Source: Liopterus haemorrhoidalis
Taxonomy: Eukaryota > Arthropoda > Insecta > Coleoptera > Dytiscidae
Length of the DNA: 64,000 nt
NCBI GenBank assembly: GCA_963971575.1
Contig: OZ020625.1
Location: forward strand, 310,001 to 374,000
Reading direction: 5' to 3'
Numbering within the stretch: position 1 is the stretch's first letter; every line of letters begins with the position of its first letter. This document shows positions 21,075 to 32,300 of this stretch, piece after piece. Position numbers and translations under genes: made by a program. The notes below the pieces were generated by a model that saw only the letters and a program-made list of their open reading frames with translations, was not told the DNA's origin and made no database searches.

Positions 21075-22845
21075 CCGGGCTTATGTCAGATAAAATATAT
21101 TTTTGTCCAAATTGTATAAAAATGTGCTTATAGACTAATTTTGGGGTGGGTATTATGAAAAAAATATTTAAAAAATTCCATGGCTTTGGTAGTTTAAAAA
21201 AAAAATAAAGTTAAAAAAAAATTTTTGACTAAAATATATTTTTGTCCAAATTGTCTAAAAATGTGTTTATAGACTAATCTTGGTCTGGGTATTATGAGAA
21301 AAATATTTAAAAATTCCATCTATGGTATTTTTTGAAAAAATAAATTTCCAAAAAAAAATTTGATGAAAATATATTTTTGTCCAAATTGTGTAAAAATGTG
21401 TTTGTAGACTAATCTTGGTCTGGGTGTTATGAGAAAAATATTTAAAAAATTCTATCTATAGTATTTTTTGAAAAAATAAAGTTCCAAAAAAAATTTGATT
21501 AAAATATATTTTTGTCCAAATTGTCTAAAAATGTGTTTATAGACTAATCTTGTTCTGGGTATTATGAGAAAAATATTTAAAAAATTCCATCTTTGGTATT
21601 TTTTGAAAAAATAAAGTTCCAAAAAAAAATTGATTTAAATATATTTTTGTCCAAATTGTCTAAAAATGTGTTTATATACTAATCTTGCTCTGGGTATTAT
21701 GATAAAAATATGTAAAAAATTCCATCTTTGGTATTTTTTGAAAAAATAAATTTCCAAAAAAATTTGATTAAAATATATTTTTGTCCAAATTGTCTAAAAA
21801 TGTGTCTATAGACTAATCTTGCTCCGGGTATTATGATAAAAATATTTAAAAAATTCCATCTTTGGTATTTTTTGAAAAAATAAATTTCCAAAAAAAATTT
21901 GATTAAAATATATTTTTGTCCAAATTGTCTAAAAATGTGTTTATAGACTAATCTTGGTCTGGGTATTATGAGAAAAATATTTAAAAAAATCCATCCTTGG
22001 TATTTTTTGAAAAAATAAATTTCCAAAAAAATTTTGATTAAAATATATTTTTGTCCAAATTGTGTAAAAATGTGTTTATATACTAATCTTGCTCCGGGTA
22101 TTATGAGAAAAATATGTAAAAAATTCCATCTTGGGTATTTTTTGAAAAAATAAATTTCCAAAAAAAATTTGATTAAAATATTTTTTTGTCTAAATTGTCT
22201 AAAAATGTGTTTATATACTAATCTTGCTCCGGGTATTATGATAAAAATATTTAAAAAATTCCATCTTTGGTATTTTTTGAAAAAATAAATTTCCAAAAAA
22301 AAATTTGATTAAAATATATTTTTGTCCAAATTGTCTAAAAATGTGTCTATAGACTAACCTTGGTCTGGGTATTATGAGAAAAATATGTATAAAATTCCAT
22401 CTTTGGTATTTTTTGAAAAAATAAATTTACAAAAAAATTTGTTTAAAATATATTTTTGTCCAAATTGTCTAAAAATGTGTTTATAGACTAACCTTGGTCT
22501 GGATATTATGAGAAAAATATGTAAAAAAATCCATCTTTGGTATTTTTTGAAAAAATAAAGTTCAAAAAGAAATTTGATTAAAATAGATTTTTGTCCAAAT
22601 TGTCTAAAAATGTATTTATAGACTAATCTTGATCTGGGTATTATGAGAAAAATATGTAAAAAATTCCGTCTTTGGTATTTTTTGAAAAAATAAAGTTCCA
22701 AAAAAATTTGATTAAAATATATTTTTGTCCAAATTATCTAAAAATGTGTTTATAGACTAATCTTGGCCTGGGTATTATGATAAAAATATTTAAAAATTTC
22801 TATCTTGGGTATTTTTTGAAAAAATAAAGTTCAAAAAAAAAATTA
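21075..22845. repeat. 135-bp satellite, about 13 units
   Basis: Each unit has ATATTTTTGTCCAAATTGTC, AAAAATGTGTTTATAGACTA, TCTTG(G/C)TC(T/C)GGGTATTATG and CCATCTTTGGTATTTTTTGA. Units differ by single bases and A-run lengths. Because 135 is a multiple of three, minus-strand frames of 199 and 109 codons arise as a 45-residue repeat; I do not regard them as genes. Confidence 0.92.
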
Positions 22846-23085
22846 TATTTAACCATAACACTAATTTTTTATATATCATAATTAAACATCTAACACATGG
22901 GTAATTAAAAATAATGGTCGTAATGTAAGAGGCGACGCTGTAACACCTGTGTCTCATAACGACGCCAGGGGACGCCAAACGACGCCAGCCGTCCAACTGT
23001 CACAGCCTATAACATATTTTAGATATAAATAAAATTATATTTAATTCAATATATAAATAAAAACAATTGTTGGAACCAGGGACGT

Positions 23086-23287
23086 AGCCAGGATTTCAGC
23101 TTGGGGGGGGGGCAAAAAAAAACAAAATAGTCTAAATTGGTCGCTACGACCTTAATTACATGGCTTGGGTAGAAAAAAAAAATCCGGTAAAGTTATAAAT
23201 TTTCTTCACCGGCGGTGAAGAAAACTTATAACAACCTACATTATATTTTATATAGGGTAAATTATCCTGGGGGGGGGAGCAAATTGG
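23086..23287 (+). mobile_element. MITE end fragment with G-runs
   Basis: CAGGGACGTAGCCAGGATTT followed by a G-run is a common insect hAT-MITE type of terminus. The right part is lost where the truncated DD41D mariner begins. An internal palindrome TTCTTCACCGGCGGTGAAGAA lies near 23204-23224. Confidence 0.45.
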
Positions 23288-24499
23288 GAATTTAGTCGCT
23301 ATGGAGCGTTTCTCGGGAGCAGACCGCGCGTTATGCGTGCGAGAGTTTTACAAAAACGGTGATTCGGCGACTGTAGCGCGTAGAAAATTCTGCAGTATTC
23401 GAGGTTTTCGCCACTTAAATGATGCGCCAAGCATTCCTCTCATTCGACATTGGGTTAAAAAGTTTGAAGAGACTGGTACAACACTGGATAAATCAAAATC
23501 CGGGCGACCTAGGTCATCAAGAACGGTAGAAAACGTGGAGAATGTTAATCAGTCTGTTCGTGACGACCCGAACCTTTCAATTCGGAAGCGCGCAAGTGCT
23601 TTAAATGTGCATAGATCATCATTACATCGCATTATGCACAAAGACCTAAAGCTGCAACCCTACAAAATTCAATTGGTGCAAGAATTAAAGCCCCAAGATG
23701 CCAGTCAGAGGCTTAATTTCGTAAATCAGGTGATTGAGCGATTTTCAACGTTTACCAACATTTTGTTTTCGGATGAAGCTCATTTTCATCTTAATGGCCA
23801 CGTAAATAAGCAGAACTGCCGCTACTGGAGTGCAACGAATCCGAAACGCAAACATCAGAAACCCCTACATTCGCCTAAAGTGACCGTATGGGCTGCGATG
23901 TCGGCGCGCGAAATTATCGGCCCTTACTTTTTTGAAGACGAAAGGGGGCAGTTACAGTGAATTCAGAGCGTTATGTGGAGATGTTAGACAACTTCTTGGT
24001 ACCTGAACTGCAAAACTTTCCTGGGTATAACCAAAGAACATGGTTCCAACAGGACGGAGCAACTTCACACACGTCCAATATGTCTCTGCCACGTGTTCGT
24101 GAAATTTTCTCAGGCAAATTGATCTCCCGGAGAGGTGACATAAATTGGCCTCCACGCAGTCCAGATTTAACCCCTATGGACTTTTTCCTATGGGGTTATC
24201 TTAAATCTAAAGTTTACGCCAATAAACCGACTTCACTGGCGCATTTGAAAGAAAATATCCGTCACGAAATGGCAGCCATCCCTGGTTCACATAGTTCACC
24301 TGCCGAGACGTCATAAGTAATTTTACTGTTCGATTAAATGAGTGCCGAGAACGCGAGGGTCTACATTTAGACGATATTATTTTTAAGAAATAAATCCCCA
24401 AAAAGTGTATTTTAATAATTAATAAACATTTTTTCTATATACGGATTACTTTTTTTTTAATCGATCCACTAAATATAAAATTTCTTTTGAGACACCTTG
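23288..24499 (+). mobile_element. DD41D mariner element, copy 2 (5' truncated)
   Basis: It matches copy 1 from just before the ATG to the 3' terminus (TTTTGAGACACCTTG, then TA). The 5' TIR and leader are missing: the match begins at about 23288, abutting the G-run repeat. Confidence 0.85.
23301..24389 (+). pseudogene. DD41D transposase pseudogene, copy 2
   Basis: The ATG at 23301 starts the complete N-terminal helix-turn-helix region (MERFSGADRALCVREFYKNG) and continues to the first catalytic Asp in FSDEAHF (about 23771). A 4-bp deletion after GAAAGGGGGC near 23949 shifts the frame. The frame from 23957 then carries QDGATSHTS (second Asp) and SPDLTPMDFFLWGYLKSKVY (third Asp), with 41 residues between those two Asp residues. 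A second small indel near 24287-24295 shifts the end. All three catalytic Asp codons survive, but the gene cannot give one protein. Confidence 0.88.
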
Positions 24500-24501
24500 T
24501 A

Positions 24502-25320
24502 TTATGAAATTGCATGCAGTGGTGAGACATGTTATTATTGGTGGATGAGTGGTTTTGACGTCACAGGACGATACAGAGACAGCCTGGGAGACAGCCTGTA
24601 TATATATATAGGTTAAGATGAACTATTTTCCTCTGTGAGGATAGAGTTTCCCCAGCATTTGCCATTAATGCAACCGTAATTGACATTTAGAAAATAAAAA
24701 ACGCAGCTATCATCTTTCAGTCATTTCCTTATATAACAGCAATAAATAATAACATCGAGGGAGAATGAAAATGCAACAGGATATTAGAACAAGATAAAGA
24801 AGAGGCCGACAATCAACAGAGACCAGGAAAACGGAAAAATTTATATCATTAAAAATTTAAAAAGATATCGGTTGCCTATGAATTTCTAGTTCCTGTGGTG
24901 CTTGATGTTGCCAACTGTAGGCAGAGGAAAATTAAAAGATTCCTGAGTCGTTTTTACCGACCGATTAATAGTATTTGTTATTTCAAATACTTTGATCTGT
25001 ACTTGGAATTTGCAATACATTTACTAATTGGCAAAACTCTATAGATTACAATACCTATCTCTCTATATGTGACGATAAAAAAGTTAATTTCAAGCCCGTA
25101 AAACTGTTTAATCTTATCGGCAAGTGACCCATCACTCGCCGCTAAAAAAATCTACAAATTCCCCCGCCAAATTTTACTATATTTTAAAATTTTACCTATG
25201 AAACGCCTTGTGTTTTTTTTAATCTAGCTTAATTATAACAACTCGTCCGCATTTTGAGCAGGGAAATTGATTCCAAAAAAAGCTTCAAAAGATTCTTTCT
25301 ATCCAAAGTCTTCCCACAGA
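24502..25320. other. Unique-looking stretch, no gene seen
   Basis: It includes a (TA)n run at about 24600 and a duplicated GGGAGACAGCCTG word near 24570-24600. No recognisable coding sequence. Confidence 0.3.
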
Positions 25321-25521
25321 ACATACGAGGTCTGTTCAAAAAGTATCGCGAATTTTGAATTTCCGCGGGTTACGTATATTCGATTTTTTTGTGGCGTTAT
25401 GTTGGTACTCATGTCTCTCACTTATGCCGAGTTCGGCCATTTTGAATGTTCAGTTAATTTTTGATAGTTGCTTTGCTTGCACGTGTTTTGGCTCGTCTTC
25501 GATTTTTGCTTATACCAAAAA

Positions 25522-26152
25522 ATGGATCAAATAATCTGTATCAAATTTTGTGTGAAAAACAAAATTAAGTGCGCGGACGCATTCCGAATGTTGACTGTGG
25601 CATATGGTGAAGCTACCTTGGACCGAAGCAACGTTTATCGGTGGTACAAAATGTTCTCAGAGGACCGAGAAGATGTGAACGAAGAGCGTGCCGGACGCCC
25701 GAGCACGTCAACAACAGACGAAAACATTGATGAAGTGAAGAAAATAGTATTGGCCAATCGAATCACCGTTAGAGAAGTTGAGGACCTAAACATATCGATT
25801 GGCTCGTGCCATTCGATTTTTACCAATGATTTGGGCATGAGACGGGTCGCCCACACATCGTTGCTTGTGAGCGAATTTTTGGCCAAAAACAACACACTAA
25901 TAATGCCGCAGCCACCGTATTCCCCAGATCTGGCCCCGTGATTTTTTCTTGTTCCCGAAACTGAAGAGGCCCATGAAAGGACGACGCTACGCTACGAGTG
26001 AGGAGATAAAGACGGCATCGAAAGAGGAGCTGAACAACATCACAAAAAATGTTTTTTTCAAGTGCTTCGAGGATTGGAAAAAACGTTGGCACAAGTGTAT
26101 AATATCTGGTGGGGATTACTTTGAAGGGGACAAAATAGATAATCATGAATAA
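25522..26152 (+). pseudogene. mariner transposase pseudogene lacking the catalytic centre
   Basis: The ATG at 25522 begins MDQIICIKFCVKNKIKCADA, a mariner N-terminal helix-turn-helix. The frame runs through the linker (GRPSTSTTDEN) to about residue 110, then jumps to HTSLLVSEFLAKNN, the segment that follows the second catalytic Asp in mariners. The first and second Asp regions are therefore deleted. A one-base loss at about 25939 gives a stop at SPDLAP, and the tail (FFLFPKLKRPMKGRR to the stop at 26150) is in another frame. It cannot be catalytic. Confidence 0.85.
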
Positions 26153-26160
26153 ATAAATAA

Positions 26161-26498
26161 CACAGCTCTACAAAAAACGAGGGTCATACCCAGACATGCG
26201 ATACATGGTTTCCGAAGTATTTTTGCTCGCTGATCACAAATCTGTGGTCGGTTTGTCTCCATCAGGTCCTCAAACCTTGCTAAGGTCAAATCACGGACAC
26301 TGGATTCGTAATAAGCGACCTCGAAAACCCTTATATGAATTTTTTTAGATTTTTTTAATCAAATTTTTTTAACCTTAGCAAGTTTTGAGGACCTGATGGA
26401 GACAAACCGACCACAGATTCGTGATCAGCGAGCAAAAATACTTCGGAAACCATGTATCGCATGCCTGGGTGTGACCCTTTTTTTTTTGTAGAGCTGTG
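26161..26498. mobile_element. Foldback MITE, about 125-bp arms, nested in mariner
   Basis: The left arm CACAGCTCTACAAAAAACGA, GATACATGGTTTCCGAAGTA, CCGACCACAGA-type text is repeated in inverted form at 26373-26498. The spacer is about 85 bp with no ORF. The outer word CACAGCTCTAC begins both arms. The target duplication is unclear. Confidence 0.8.
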
Positions 26499-26540
26499 TA
26501 ATTTTTGAAAAAACACAAAATTCTTTTTGGACAGACCTCG

Positions 26541-26900
26541 TATATAAGGGAGGTATTGTGATCATACCGCTTTTGATATTTCGAGATTTCGATGGATCTC
26601 CACGAATTGAGGTCCCTACATAACGTTTTGACTATTTTTAGCATGATGTCTGCCGGTCTGTCTGTATGTCTGTGTATCTATCTGTCTACCTGTCTGTCTG
26701 TCTGTCTGTCGGTCCGTGTACACGTGCAGAGCAAATTCGGCTAAAAGGATTTTTATGAATCTTCATATTTAAGCTTTTCACATCAATGGCACGAGTTGAT
26801 CAACTATTGATAAAAATAGGTTGACTAGAAATGGAAGTTTACTTGTGTCAATTTTTAGATTTTTGCGAATATTTCATAACAGAAAAATATTTCGAATATG
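26541..26900 (+). mobile_element. Helentron-like element, 5' portion
   Basis: TATATAAGGGAGGTATTGTG, the conserved block, a (GTCY)n tract (26650-26715), GTGTACACGTGCAGAGCAAA, TTGATCAACTATTGATAAAA and TTTCATAACAGAAAAATATT. The 3' end is missing. The 5'-most motif is cut by the mariner at 26540. Confidence 0.75.
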
Positions 26901-27265
26901 TACCTGGATTTTCTTGCGAGAATATTCCAGTTTTTTCTTTGTTAGTATTTCTTGAACGCGTAACAATTGCAGATGATTTTCATTTATGAAAAGCGTGGAA
27001 ATTCAACGGTACACAGTGCTGATGAAAAACTCTCATTTGTCTGCAATATCACAGAAATTTATTCATGTGTGCCAGAAGCAGATAACTCCATCAGAAATAC
27101 TCAAATGCATTTTTAACATTTTATAGCCATAAAAAATACCTACCGTCATTCATTTGTCTGTCTGTCTGTCTGTAAAGTACAAATTGTGACCAAACGACTG
27201 GGACCTAGAGTTGAAATTTGGTATACATATACAATTACCTGATCGGCCTACAGGCAAAATATTAG
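26901..27265. other. Mostly unique stretch with a GTCT tract
   Basis: At 27155-27240, (GTCT)n followed by CCAAACGACTGGGACCTAGA and GTTGAAATTTGGTATAC resembles one end of repeat family 3. The rest shows nothing. Confidence 0.4.
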
Positions 27266-27267
27266 GT

Positions 27268-28220
27268 CATCAAGGATGAAATTTGTAGAAAAAAAGGCAA
27301 AGTTGGTTGATAACAAATATAAGGAATTTATTCATCAAAGTATGCACCCATATTGTCTATACACTTTTGTCATTTAAACGGCTGGTTGTTCAGGCCGGTG
27401 GTTTAAACCCTGGCGGACGATAGTCAATGAATTCCTGGAAGGCCAGTTTTACAGCATTGTCGGAATTAAACTGTTTTCATATCAAAAAGTTGTCCAAATT
27501 GCGGAAGAAGTGGTAGTCATTGGTGGCTAGGTCTGGTGAATATGGAGGATGATGAAGTTCCAACTCCAATTCCTGTAGTTTTGCCACATTTGTGCAGTGT
27601 GTGGTCTAGCGTTATCATGCAATAAGATAGGAGTCGATCTGTTGACCAATGCTGTTTTTCTTTTTTGCATCATTTTGTCCAGTTGGTTGCAGTATATTTC
27701 TGCTGTGATCGATGAACTAGGTTTTTTTTTTTGTTTGGTTAGTGCAGTGTGTGGTCTAGTGTTATCATGCAATAAGATAAGAATCGATCTGTTGACCAAT
27801 CTAGGCTGTTTTTCTTCAAGTTTTTTAATCATTTCGTCCAGTTGCAGTATATTTCTGCTGTGATCGATGAGCCAGGTTTTTTAAGTTACCCGTACTAAAT
27901 TTGGCAAACCAATTTGATATTGTCTGCTGCGTAGTAACACTAAAGCCAAATACACTATTAATGTTTCACGCGGTCTGCGATGCCGTAGTTCTACGTAAGA
28001 ACTCATACTTCATAATAGTGCGAATTTCCGACCGTTCCATTTTCAACAAAATTAATTTTTTTAAAAGTTTTTGATATTTTTTAGAGCATACAATAATTTC
28101 TTTAAGCAGGCGAGATGTGTAACTTTCCAACAACATAAAAACAGAACGGTAAAATATTAAGGCAATGTAAAATAATAAGCTGTTAAAGTTGGAAATATTA
28201 TTAACAACAAATTTCATCCT
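27268..28220 (-). mobile_element. mariner element with an internal tandem duplication
   Basis: Short inverted ends AGGATGAAATTTGT (left) and ACAAATTTCATCCT (right). On the minus strand an N-terminal helix-turn-helix (MERSEIRTIMKYEFLRRTTA, about 28040-27968) is followed by NSVFGFSVTTQQTISNWFAK-like sequence. Two copies of a block with HDN(T/A)RPHTA, the second catalytic Asp region, lie at about 27755-27775 and 27600-27620, roughly 150 bp apart. The first catalytic Asp region is absent. Confidence 0.75.
27527..28040 (-). pseudogene. Broken mariner transposase, catalytic block duplicated
   Basis: An open stretch of 101 codons (27832-27527) carries two versions of LVNRS-x-ILLHDN-x-RPHTA separated by a linker with SSITAEIYCNQLDKM. 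The duplicated unit of about 150 bp also includes CTGCTGTGATCGATGA on the plus strand. The upstream N-terminal part is in another frame with a stop between. Dead gene. Confidence 0.75.
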
Positions 28221-28287
28221 AGACTTATATATATATATATATATATATGCATCCCCCCCAGAGAAAAATGTCTGGATTCAACACTGT

Positions 28288-28548
28288 TTACAAGTATCTT
28301 GTATACCAATAGTTCAGCTGCTCTCTCCATTTTGCCAGTGGAAGGATATCTAATCTTTCCTCGTCTTCTCTGTGTCTCCAATAAAGTTTCTGCGAGGTAT
28401 TTGAATATTTGCAGCAGTCCTGTTGAAGTTGGTATTTCAATATATCAGTCGGTAAGTGCTGTGGCTCGGTGAGAGCAAGTTCGCGGGTATTCACGCGTTT
28501 CCTGCACGCTTCGTTGCTCCGTTTCCGGTTAACTAAAGTTACACACAA
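28288..28548 (-). CDS. Hypothetical 86-residue ORF, not recognised
   Basis: It begins MCVTLVNRKRSNEACRKRVN and is rich in charged residues, with Trp in the C-terminal half (LYWRHREDEERLDILPLAKW). Composition is more coding-like than its surroundings. No known motif seen. It lies between two mariner elements and could be a decayed exon or chance. Confidence 0.2.
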   Translation of the reverse strand: MCVTLVNRKRSNEACRKRVNTRELALTEPQHLPTDILKYQLQQDCCKYSNTSQKLYWRHREDEERLDILPLAKWREQLNYWYTRYL

Positions 28549-28840
28549 CTTATAGATACGTTCTGGACAAAACTCAATAACGAACCGGTCAGCAGGACAG
28601 ATTTCACTAGCAAATATTCACCGGAAAATTTCAAAAATAAACTTCCAATTATTTTAAACTAATTGTTATTTGTACTTTTATTCACGCTTCAAGAGCTTTT
28701 ATGTGAAAGCTCATAAAAAATTTAATAAAATATAATTTGTATTTATTTATGTTAATTAGGTGGGGTACTATGATGGAATGTAAATTTCAATTTGAATCAA
28801 TAAAAGTTATTCTAATAAATAATAAATTTATATATATATA

Positions 28841-30120
28841 CCAGATCTACAAGTAAGAAATGCGGATTTTTTTCAAACTTACCGCGCAAACAGAGTGTAT
28901 AGTTCAAAGTTTCAACACATATGGCGTTTTGTTATGTTATCATTAAGTGTCAAATGCGTATAAGTTATAATTTGAAAAGTGATCATATAGTTTTGTTTTA
29001 CTGTGTTAAAAATGTCAAATTTTGTGCCAAATAAAGAGCATTCGCGGACAGTACTACTGTTTTGTTTTCATTTGAAAAAAACTGCTGCTGAATCATACCG
29101 ACTGCTTCGAGAAGCTTATGGTGAATATGCTCCATCGCAAGATACGTGTGAACGATGGCTTCGGCGTTTCAAAAGTGGTGACTTTGATCTTACAGACAAA
29201 GAACATGGAAAACCTCCAAAAAAATATGAAGATACAAAATTGGAAACATTGCTACAGGAAGACGATAGTCAATTATAAATACAACTAGCAGAGCAGTTAG
29301 GCGTTAGTCAACAAGCTGTTTCCAATCGCCTACGAGAGATGGGTAAGATCCAGAAGGTCGGCAGATGGGTTCCACATGCATTGAATGAGAGGCAGATGGA
29401 AAAACGCAAAAACACTTGTGAAATTTTGTTGGCACGATACAAAAGAAAGTCTTTTTTGCATCGTATCATTACTGGCGATGAAAAATGGATTTATTTTGTA
29501 AATCCCAAACGCAAAAAATCATGGGTGAATCCAGGCTCACCATCCACATCAACTGCAAGACCGAATCGCTTTGGCAAAAAGACAATGCTCTGTACTTGGT
29601 GGGACCAAAAGGGTGTGGTCTATTATGAATTGTTAAAACCTGGTGAAACAGTTAATACCCAACGCTACCAACAACTGATCGAATTGAACCATTCACTGCT
29701 CATAAAACGACCAGAATACGAAAGAAGACAGCACAAGGTAATCTTTCTTCACGGTAACGCTCCATCACATAAGGCAAAAGCAGTTTGCAACACATTGGAG
29801 GCACTCAAGTGGGAAGTGCTACCCCATGCCGCTTACTCACCAGACTTGGCCCCTTCAGATTACCACTTGTTCGCATCGATGGGTCACGCACTTGCCGAGC
29901 AGCACTTTTGTTCATATGAAAATGTGAAAGAATGGCTAGATGAATGGTTTGCGGGGAAAGGGGAAGAGTTCTACTGGCGAGGTATTCACAAATTGCCTGA
30001 AAGATGGGAAAAATGTATAACTTCTAATGGAGCATACTTTGAATAAATAAACTTTTACTGTTCTTTTGAGTTTAATGTGTTTTATTTAAAAAAAAAATCC
30101 GCATTTCATACTTGTAGACC

Positions 30121-30121
<1 letters not shown>
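28841..30121 (+). mobile_element. Mos1-like mariner (mauritiana type), copy A
   Basis: The 5' end CCAGATCTACAAGTAAGAAA and the 3' end TTTCATACTTGTAGACC are inverted. The element sits between TA-repeat tracts, a typical TA target. The length of about 1.28 kb matches full-size mauritiana-subfamily mariners. Confidence 0.9.
29012..30046 (+). pseudogene. Mos1-like transposase, one stop and a mutated catalytic Asp
   Basis: From the ATG at 29012 the frame spans 345 codons including the final stop at 30044, essentially the size of Mos1 transposase. There is no frameshift: the only break is TAA at 29276-29278 (codon 89, in the linker after LLQEDDSQL). The first catalytic Asp is in TGDEKW; the third is in SPDLAPSD followed by YHLF. 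The second, expected in HDNAPSH, is Gly here (FLHGNAPSH, about 29749-29775), so the enzyme would be dead even without the stop. I start at 29012 because MSNFVPNKE aligns with the family's usual N-terminus. Confidence 0.92.

Positions 30122-30126
<5 letters not shown>

Positions 30127-30166
<40 letters not shown>
30127..30166. repeat. (TA)n microsatellite
   Basis: About 20 TA repeats directly 3' of mariner copy A. The other flank (28831-28840) is also TA repeat, so the element probably landed in a TA tract. Confidence 0.9.
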
Positions 30167-30169
<3 letters not shown>

Positions 30170-30173
<4 letters not shown>

Positions 30174-30775
30174 GAAAGATAGCAATGGTGAACCACTTGG
30201 CTGGCACACCCTGTACTGTGCGATGTCAATGGGTTTCTCTAACAGTTTCTATCGTACAACTGTGTTTATATATCTGGGTTATAAATTCACCATATGTTAT
30301 AAATATGGCGGGGTGGTGGATGCAGAGATGGGAGGAGGGGGGGAGTGTGTATTATGTGTTATTTGACAGTTTCCTTTGTAGAACATTTATTTATGACGGG
30401 CCTGCCTGTTCTCTACATTATTTTCTCCTATTGCGGTATTCCATGACTTTCGTGATGTTGGTTTCCAAGGCACGTACGGCAATTTTGCCACAGAGCTGAG
30501 AATTTCTTTCACATACAAACTCGGGGCCGTCTTTAAATGTGTGCGTCTGTACAGTGGCGCCCAAACAGTGGACACATCGCCGCTGGCCTACTGTAAAGCC
30601 GGCTGTAGACGGTGCGGCAAGTCATGGACAATGTTTACATCTGTTTAACTCCGCGTGTCGTATGTAAGGACAACACATTACAAGTCACAGTCAACGTACG
30701 CTGAGCTTGGCGCTGGCTGACGTTCGCTTCCTAGGTGGTATTCACATCACAAGTATTTAAAAAAATATTTCACTT
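30170..30775. other. Moderately GC-rich stretch, no assigned gene
   Basis: 30480-30740 is more GC-rich than its surroundings (CGCCGCTGGCCTACTGTAAA, CGTACGCTGAGCTTGGCGCT). I see no domain in any frame. It could be remnant unique sequence or an unrecognised element. Confidence 0.3.
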
Positions 30776-30779
30776 TCTG

Positions 30780-31484
30780 GTATTTGAAATATTGTATTTC
30801 AAATATTCAAAACAATGCTCTTGATTTGCAAATATTTTCTCCATGGTATTTGTATTTGATATTTGTTGTCTGAAACTGTCAGTATTTGAAATACATTTTA
30901 AATAAGTATTTCATTATTTCAATATTTTCCTAGTATTCCAAATATTACCCTAGCATTTCAAATATTTCTCTAGTATTTAAAATATTTCCCTAGTTTTTCA
31001 AATATATCCCTAATATTTCAAATATTTCCCTATCATTTCAAATATTTCCCTAGTATTTCAAAAATATCCCTAGTATTTCAAATATATCCCTAATATTTCA
31101 AATATTTCCCTATCATTTCAAATATTTCCCTAGTATTTCAAAAATATCCCTAGTATTTCAAATATATCCCTAATATTTCAAATATTTCCCTATCATTTCA
31201 AATATTTCCCTAGTATTTCAAAAATATCCCTAGTATTTCAAATATATCCCTAATATTTCAAATATTTCCCTATCATTTCAAATATTTCCCTAGTATTTCA
31301 AAAATATCCCTAGTATTTCAAATATATCCCTAATATTTCAAATATTTCCCTAGCATTTCAAATATTTCCCTAGTATTTCAAAAATATCCCTAATATTTCA
31401 AATATTTCCCCAGCATTTCAAGTATTTCCCTAATATTGCAAATATTTCCCTAGCATTTCAAACATTACCCTATTATTTAAAAAA
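30780..31484. repeat. 20-bp minisatellite with 80-bp higher-order units
   Basis: The basic unit is TA(G/A)TATTTCAAATATTTCCC. From about 31010 to 31350 four variants (TAATATTTC.., TATCATTTC.., a version with AAAAATATCCC and one with AATATATCCC) repeat in fixed order every 80 bp, starting at 31011, 31091, 31171, 31251 and 31331. The array resumes at 31988 beyond a Helentron-like insertion. Confidence 0.9.
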
Positions 31485-31789
31485 TCAACTGTGGCTACCA
31501 CAGGACCGACCGCCATCACAAAGTACTTATATAAAATACATTCTAGCAGCAGAGTAGAAATAACTTGGCCTAATATTTTCTAACAGAGATATTATTTATC
31601 ATGACCATGGAAACATTACATATATGTAAGTATGAAAAAATAGATACTTTAAAATCGACACGAGTAAACTCCCATTTCTAGTCAACCGATTTTTACTAAA
31701 AGTTGATCATGTCAAAAGCTTAAATATAAAGTTTCATAAAAATCCTTTTAGTCGAATTTGTTCTTCACGTGTACACAGACAGACGCACG

Positions 31790-31820
<31 letters not shown>

Positions 31821-31986
31821 GGACGGACGGACAGACGGACAGACAGACAGACACAGACCGAAGACATCATGCTAAAAATAATCAAAACGTTATGTAGGGA
31901 CCTCAATTCGTGGAGATCCATCGAAATCTCGAAATGTCAAAATCGGTATGACCACAATACCTCCCTTATATATGTTGGCGGACGGT
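31485..31986 (-). mobile_element. Helentron-like element inserted in the minisatellite
   Basis: On the minus strand it has the 5' terminus ACCGTCCGCCAACATATATA, block, (GTCY)n (31775-31865), ACACGTGAAGAACAAATTCG, CCATGGTCATGATAAATAAT, TGATGGCGGTCGGT, hairpin CTGTGGTAGCCACAG and TTGA. Both ends abut minisatellite sequence through A/T runs, so the insertion limits are well defined. Confidence 0.82.
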
Positions 31987-31987
31987 A

Positions 31988-32300
31988 AAAATATCTAGTA
32001 CATATTTTAAATATTTCCCTAGTATTTCAAATAATTTCTTATTATTTCAAATATTTCTCTATTATTTAAAATATAGCCCTAGTACATATTTTAAATATTT
32101 TTTATTTCAAATATATCCCTAGTAAATATTTCAAAAATTTCCTTAGTATTTCCAATTTATCCCTAGTACATATTTAAAATATTTCCTAGTAATTCAATTA
32201 TTTTCTAGTATTTCAAATAATTCCAGTAATTCAAATATGGTACATATAAATTATTTGAAATATATTATATCAAATACTTTTTAAAAGTATTTGATATTTA
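31988..32300. repeat. 20-bp minisatellite, diverged right part
   Basis: Units such as CCCTAGTACATATTTTAAAT and AGTATTTCAAATAATTTC are less regular than the left part. Confidence 0.75.

Larger units (their letters stand above)
25326..26540 (+). mobile_element. mariner element, internally deleted, with a nested foldback
   Basis: The ends CGAGGTCTGTTCAAAAAGTA and, in complement, CGAGGTCTGTCCAAAAAGAA are inverted and flanked by TA. The 3' untranslated part is interrupted by the foldback at 26161-26498. Right of the element the sequence continues as the 5' block of a Helentron-like copy. Confidence 0.88.

Noticed and set aside
21697..22701. 199- and 109-codon minus-strand frames
   Set aside because: They read through the 135-bp satellite and simply repeat a 45-residue translation of the unit.
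23952..24155. 67-codon minus-strand frame (also 23-226 plus)
   Set aside because: Antisense shadow of the DD41D transposase, found opposite two copies.
30077..30499. 140-codon plus frame beginning in the (TA)n tract
   Set aside because: The N-terminal third is Ile-Tyr repeat from the microsatellite and the rest shows no domain.
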